Positions 61,508 through 64,000 of a stretch of 64,000 nucleotides of DNA are shown here, one piece after another. The translations under genes and the position numbers were made by a program. Under the pieces are notes generated by a model. That model made no database searches, had not been told where the DNA came from, and worked only from the letters and a program-made list of their open reading frames with translations. Numbering within the stretch: position 1 is the stretch's first letter; each line of letters begins with the position of its first letter. Location of the stretch: positions 3,100,001-3,164,000 of the forward strand of contig NZ_FNUB01000005.1 of the NCBI RefSeq assembly GCF_900105985.1, given 5' to 3'. This DNA is from Tenacibaculum sp. MAR_2010_89. Lineage in GTDB: Bacteria; Bacteroidota; Bacteroidia; Flavobacteriales; Flavobacteriaceae.

Positions 61508-61870
61508 ATGAAAAAAATAATTTTAATCCTAGTCGGAATTTTAATAATAAGCTGTTCAAAGGAATCTGAAACAAAATATTCAACCGACTCTGAAAAAGTA
61601 TTCTTAATAATTACGGAAAATACTACCGAAACCGAATTAACGAAAATCGCATCTGAATTTAAAACTGAAAAGAACATAACTGTTGACTTCTCAAAAACCG
61701 AATTTAGCGAAAATGGAAAAATCAAAAACTTGAATCTAGAAGTAGATTGTAACGATGGTTTTAAAGGAATCGCAAAAAGTTCGGGAGTGATTTTAAAAGC
61801 TAAAAATTCTGGTTTTTCAAGAGATTATTCTGAAAACTCCAAAGTTCCGTTTGTGATTGGAGCAATGTAA
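61508..61870 (+). CDS. Small lipoprotein of unknown function
   Basis: A 120-residue protein with signal and lipobox IISC (Cys 16). The mature part has EKVFLIITENTTETELTKIA, then KNITVDFSKTEFSENGKI and a Gly-rich, charged ending. The middle recalls the C-terminal beta-alpha segment seen after the peptidase domain of some Bacteroidetes M56/BlaR1 proteins (TELTKIASEFK ... FSKTEFSENGKIKNL), but the peptidase is absent. I do not assign a function. It is bounded by related repeats and may be mobile. Confidence 0.6.
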   Translation: MKKIILILVGILIISCSKESETKYSTDSEKVFLIITENTTETELTKIASEFKTEKNITVDFSKTEFSENGKIKNLNLEVDCNDGFKGIAKSSGVILKAKNSGFSRDYSENSKVPFVIGAM

Positions 61871-61886
61871 TCTGAATAAAAAACTA

Positions 61887-62015
61887 CTTACAACACCGTA
61901 TATAATTTATTGCTAGTTCTAGCCTACTTACGAAAATCCTCGCGGATTTTCTATTCGGTTTTTATTTGCTAAATTAGGTGTTTAAACCACGCAACAAACC
62001 ATATACAACAACGTT
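61887..62015. repeat. Long imperfect inverted repeat after the lipoprotein gene (attC-like)
   Basis: The left half GTATATAATTTATTGC (about 61892-61907+) matches, in inverted orientation, GCAACAAACCATATAC (about 61991-62006) at 13 of 16 positions. A small hairpin AAAATCC-TCGC-GGATTTT (about 61933-61950) lies between. The arrangement (gene, then a long imperfect palindrome ending in a short boundary AACGTTGGC) resembles recombination sites of gene cassettes, but it does not match the integron core consensus. Confidence 0.4.
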
Positions 62016-62026
62016 GGCAGTAATTG

Positions 62027-62051
62027 TGACCCGTCCTAAAATAAGGCTACA
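62027..62051. repeat. Left terminal inverted repeat of the IS
   Basis: Begins TGACCCGTCCTAAAATAAGG and matches the complement of the right end at 63304-63328 at 20 of 25 positions; the inner GTCCT-AAATA-GGCTACA is best conserved. Confidence 0.85.
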
Positions 62052-62065
62052 TAATTTTAAACATT

Positions 62066-62437
62066 ATGTACAAAAATGACAAAGTAATTAGACGTTACAG
62101 CGAACCTTTTAAATTAAAAATTTTAGCCGAACTTACCATCGGAAAACACACAAAGAGCGAACTTTGTAAACTCTATTCCATTGCTCCTACAACAGTAAAT
62201 GAGTGGATTAAAAAATACAACCGTAAAGACTTAATGAACACCAGAGTAAAAGTGGAAACTAAAGACGAAATATCTAGAATTAAAGCGCTTCAAAAAGAAA
62301 TAGAACAGCTTAAAAAATTACTACTTAAAAAAGATCTGGATGCTATGATCGAAGAATCCTATCTTGAAGTAGCGGCGGAAGATCTCGGTTACAAATCTAT
62401 TGCTGATCTAAAAAAAAAGTTAAGTATAAAGCCTTAA
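62066..62437 (+). CDS. IS3-family transposase orfA (helix-turn-helix protein)
   Basis: A 123-residue protein. The N-terminal helix-turn-helix (about 10-50) RRYSEPFKLKILAELTIGKH and LYSIAPTTVNEWIKK binds the IS ends; a leucine-zipper-like coiled coil (about 70-92) RIKALQKEIEQLKKLLLKK follows. It normally ends in KKKLSIKP at 62437, but ribosomes that slip back one base on the A9 run (62410-62418) continue into orfB and make the OrfAB transposase. Confidence 0.9.
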   Translation: MYKNDKVIRRYSEPFKLKILAELTIGKHTKSELCKLYSIAPTTVNEWIKKYNRKDLMNTRVKVETKDEISRIKALQKEIEQLKKLLLKKDLDAMIEESYLEVAAEDLGYKSIADLKKKLSIKP

Positions 62438-63288
62438 TTAAAGCTAAAGAAAAAGCTAAGGGATTTGCTTCTTTAAAGACTATAACCCATTGTTTTGGAC
62501 ATAAACGTGACGCGTATTATAAATACAAATCTAGAGCTGATAAACGTTTAAAAATAGAACAACAGATTATTAACATCGTTAAAAAAAGACGCAAATCCCT
62601 TCCTAGAGAAGGTGTAAGAAAACTTGTGAAATCGTTAAATGTAGATTTTAATAAAGCTAATATTAAAGTTGGTAGAGATACTTTATTTAATGTGCTTAGA
62701 AAACATCAAATGTTAACCCTTAGAAGGAGAACAAGTGCTAGAACCACAAACTCTTATCATCGTTTTTATAAATATAACAACATCATAAAAGGCCTGGAAG
62801 TTACTAGAAATAACCAAGTTTGGGTATCTGATATCACATACATTAGAACCGTAAAAGGGTTTTGCTATTTGGCTTTAATAACTGATATGCATTCTAGAAA
62901 AATAGTAGGTTACGACCTAAGTGATAGTTTAGAATTAAAAGGATGTGTAAGAGCTCTTAATAAGGCTATTTATCAAGCTAAAGACATTAAACAACTCATT
63001 CATCACTCGGATAGAGGAATACAGTATTGTAGTAATCTGTACACACAAATACTTAAAAGAAAAAAGATAGAGATTAGTATGACCCAAGAAAATCATTGTT
63101 ACGAAAACGCAATGGCAGAGCGCGTAAATGGAATTTTAAAAGATGAATTTTATCTCGACCAAACCTTTGATAACGTGAGTCACGCAAAGAGAGCGGCAAA
63201 AAATGCAATTAATTTATACAACGAAATAAGATTACACTTATCTTTAGACTATAAAACACCTAATATGGTATATAAATTATCAGCTTAA
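62407..63288 (+). CDS. IS3-family transposase orfB (DDE integrase), reached by -1 frameshift
   Basis: The -1 frame is open from 62407 to the stop at 63288 (293 residues); the internal GTG at 62626 is not a credible start because coding continues upstream (KYKALIKAKEKAKGFASLK, then a HTH_21-like REGVRKLVKSLN). The rve domain has all three catalytic acids: Asp in VWVSDITYIRTV, Asp in HHSDRGIQYCS and Glu in CYENAMAERVNGILKDEFY, with LHLSLDYKTPNMVY at the end. Product: OrfAB transposase, cut-and-copy of the IS. Confidence 0.92.
   Translation, partial: SKKKVKYKALIKAKEKAKGFASLKTITHCFGHKRDAYYKYKSRADKRLKIEQQIINIVKKRRKSLPREGVRKLVKSLNVDFNKANIKVGRDTLFNVLRKHQMLTLRRRTSARTTNSYHRFYKYNNIIKGLEVTRNNQVWVSDITYIRTVKGFCYLALITDMHSRKIVGYDLSDSLELKGCVRALNKAIYQAKDIKQLIHHSDRGIQYCSNLYTQILKRKKIEISMTQENHCYENAMAERVNGILKDEFYLDQTFDNVSHAKRAAKNAINLYNEIRLHLSLDYKTPNMVYKLSA
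62410..62418 (+). promoter_or_regulatory. Programmed -1 frameshift site (A9)
   Basis: Nine A in a row at the end of orfA, in phase for a -1 slip into orfB; a stop in the orfB frame at 62404-62406 limits the entry point. Confidence 0.75.
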
Positions 63289-63303
63289 AAATCAATTTTA
63301 ACC

Positions 63304-63328
63304 TGTAGCCATATTTCAGGACTAGACA
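63304..63328. repeat. Right terminal inverted repeat of the IS
   Basis: Complement reads TGTCTAGTCCTGAAATATGG and onward, matching the left end at 20 of 25 positions. It is followed by the TTG target duplication. Confidence 0.85.
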
Positions 63329-63332
63329 TTGA

Positions 63333-63863
63333 ATGAAAATGAAAATTTGTATACTATTTTATTTTTTAACATCGTTTATTTGTAATGCTCAAGTTGACAG
63401 TCTTTTTAAAGATTTTAAAAATTGTAATAGCAATTTGATAAAGGACTCTATTTCTATATATGATAATCTAAGAAATTTTACTTTAAAACTACCTAAAAAA
63501 TGGAAAGGAAAATTAGAAGGTGATAATAATAGTTTATGTGTTTATAAAACACCCTATTCTTCTATTTTTAGATTAAAGGGAAGCTCAGCCTATGATGTTC
63601 AAGGTAACAGGATTGAAACTGAAAAGAAAGATCCAAAATTCGTTGGAATAGATTATATAGAAACTCAAGAAATAGTAATTTTAAAACACCCGAAAGGAAT
63701 GTATAAAAAAAAATTACTTCATAAATATACATTTCACTTTGAAACTAAAAATAATCCATGGGTTTGGATGTTTTACTTAGCTGCTGATAGAAAACCAACC
63801 AAAAATGACATTTGTGAAATTAAATATATTATAAAACAATACATTCTAGGGCTTAAAAACTAA
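63333..63863 (+). CDS. Exported protein of unknown function, directly downstream of the IS
   Basis: A 176-residue protein with a signal peptide ending ICNAQ near residue 20. The rest has FTLKLPKKWKGKLEGDNN, YKTPYSSIFRLKGSSAYDVQ and the C-terminal WVWMFYLAADRKPTKNDIC, with a PsbP-like or lipocalin-like beta layout, but I recognise no family. The IS right end lies 5 bp before its ATG, so any native promoter is now more than 1.3 kb away; expression may depend on the IS or be lost. Confidence 0.6.
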   Translation: MKMKICILFYFLTSFICNAQVDSLFKDFKNCNSNLIKDSISIYDNLRNFTLKLPKKWKGKLEGDNNSLCVYKTPYSSIFRLKGSSAYDVQGNRIETEKKDPKFVGIDYIETQEIVILKHPKGMYKKKLLHKYTFHFETKNNPWVWMFYLAADRKPTKNDICEIKYIIKQYILGLKN

Positions 63864-63898
63864 CTATGTATTAAAACAAATCTTAGTCAAAACTAAAT

Positions 63899-64000
63899 AT
63901 GACATTAGAAAATTTCAAAGAAATATTAATAAATGGATCAGATGAAGCTAAACATAAGGCAATATCTTACGCTAACCCAAAATTACTCAATGCCGAAATT
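63899..64000 (+). CDS. Start of an unknown gene, cut by the window edge
   Basis: An open frame of 34 codons from the ATG at 63899 to the window end (MTLENFKEILINGSDEAKHK at the start). The composition is ordinary for this genome and no family can be named from so short a piece. Confidence 0.5.
   Translation, partial: MTLENFKEILINGSDEAKHKAISYANPKLLNAEI

Larger units (their letters stand above)
62027..63328 (+). mobile_element. IS3-family insertion sequence, intact
   Basis: Terminal inverted repeats: left 62027-62051 and right 63304-63328 agree at 20 of 25 positions. A 3-bp target duplication TTG flanks it (62024-62026 and 63329-63331). Length 1302 bp. It carries overlapping orfA and orfB with an A9 frameshift signal (62410-62418) and a complete DDE triad, so it appears capable of transposition. 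Confidence 0.9.

Noticed and set aside
61374..61725. Two minus-strand frames of 69 and 78 codons around the small lipoprotein gene
   Set aside because: Low-complexity Phe/Leu-rich translation of AT-rich DNA; the plus-strand frame has a lipobox and coding composition.
61436..62030. Classical integron with attC site
   Set aside because: The core consensus GTTRRRY/RYYYAAC is not matched and no integrase gene is in the window; kept only as cassette-like.
62626..62628. GTG start giving a 220-residue orfB
   Set aside because: Coding continues upstream in the same frame to 62407 and joins orfA by -1 slippage; the GTG is internal.
1..64000. tRNA, rRNA, CRISPR arrays and replication origin
   Set aside because: Intergenic spaces were read for cloverleaf-like, repeat-spacer and DnaA-box patterns; none was found. 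A dedicated scan was not possible here.

Overview
The window is low-GC chromosomal DNA from a member of the Bacteroidetes, most probably a marine Flavobacteriaceae; Tenacibaculum or Polaribacter-like is a guess from general resemblance only. The support is the very AT-rich codon use, promoters with the Bacteroidetes -7 box TAnnTTTG, several families typical of the phylum (DUF5916, DUF6249, DUF6263, DUF885, CarboxypepD_reg modules, fused branched-chain 2-oxoacid dehydrogenase E1, fused HemC-HemD), and weak Shine-Dalgarno signals. Almost all of the window is coding. I saw no rRNA, tRNA, CRISPR array or replication origin.

Layout. 1-7.6 kb holds housekeeping genes: a truncated parvulin, a DUF493 protein, an ATPase-recQ-fmt operon, HU, an exported pentapeptide-repeat protein and two methyltransferases. 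7.6-8.3 kb is a ZIP metal transporter. 8.4-13.8 kb is the least ordinary part: a frame-disrupted small gene, a TPR histidine kinase, a membrane coiled-coil protein whose N-terminus resembles a small protein of phage lysis regions, a NarL-type regulator, a small membrane protein, an acyl-carrier-like protein without the attachment serine, and a probable outer-membrane protein. 13.8-28 kb is mixed: cupin, lipoprotein, HerA-like ATPase, queE, a transglutaminase-like protein, DUF885 and M28 peptidases, an ECF sigma factor with a membrane partner and a divergent DUF6249 gene, YdeI, a TIGR01777 epimerase and YwbE. 28-33.2 kb is a duplicated module of NTF2-like, DJ-1/PfpI and membrane-anchored AraC genes. 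33.3-37.4 kb and 42.1-47.6 kb each pair a DUF5916 outer-membrane protein with a divergent two-component system. 38.4-41.8 kb encodes a branched-chain 2-oxoacid dehydrogenase (fused E1, separate E2).

47.6-60.5 kb is a heme biosynthesis region. One strand has hemA-hemCD-hemB-hemL-hemE and, further on, hemF. The divergent strand has an AraC regulator, an alpha/beta hydrolase, a TrmH-type methyltransferase, hemH and hemJ. Together these cover every step from glutamyl-tRNA to protoheme except glutamyl-tRNA synthetase. 61.2-64 kb is accessory: a small lipoprotein gene bounded by related cassette-like repeats, an intact IS3-family element with 3-bp target duplication, and two genes of unknown function.

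Regulatory logic visible in the DNA: divergent ECF promoters of identical architecture at the sigma/DUF6249 intergenic region; 11-12 bp spaced TTAACC direct repeats in front of genes flanking an OmpR-type two-component system; TAnnTTTG boxes so close to start codons that several transcripts should be leaderless; and strong hairpin terminators, often between convergent genes.
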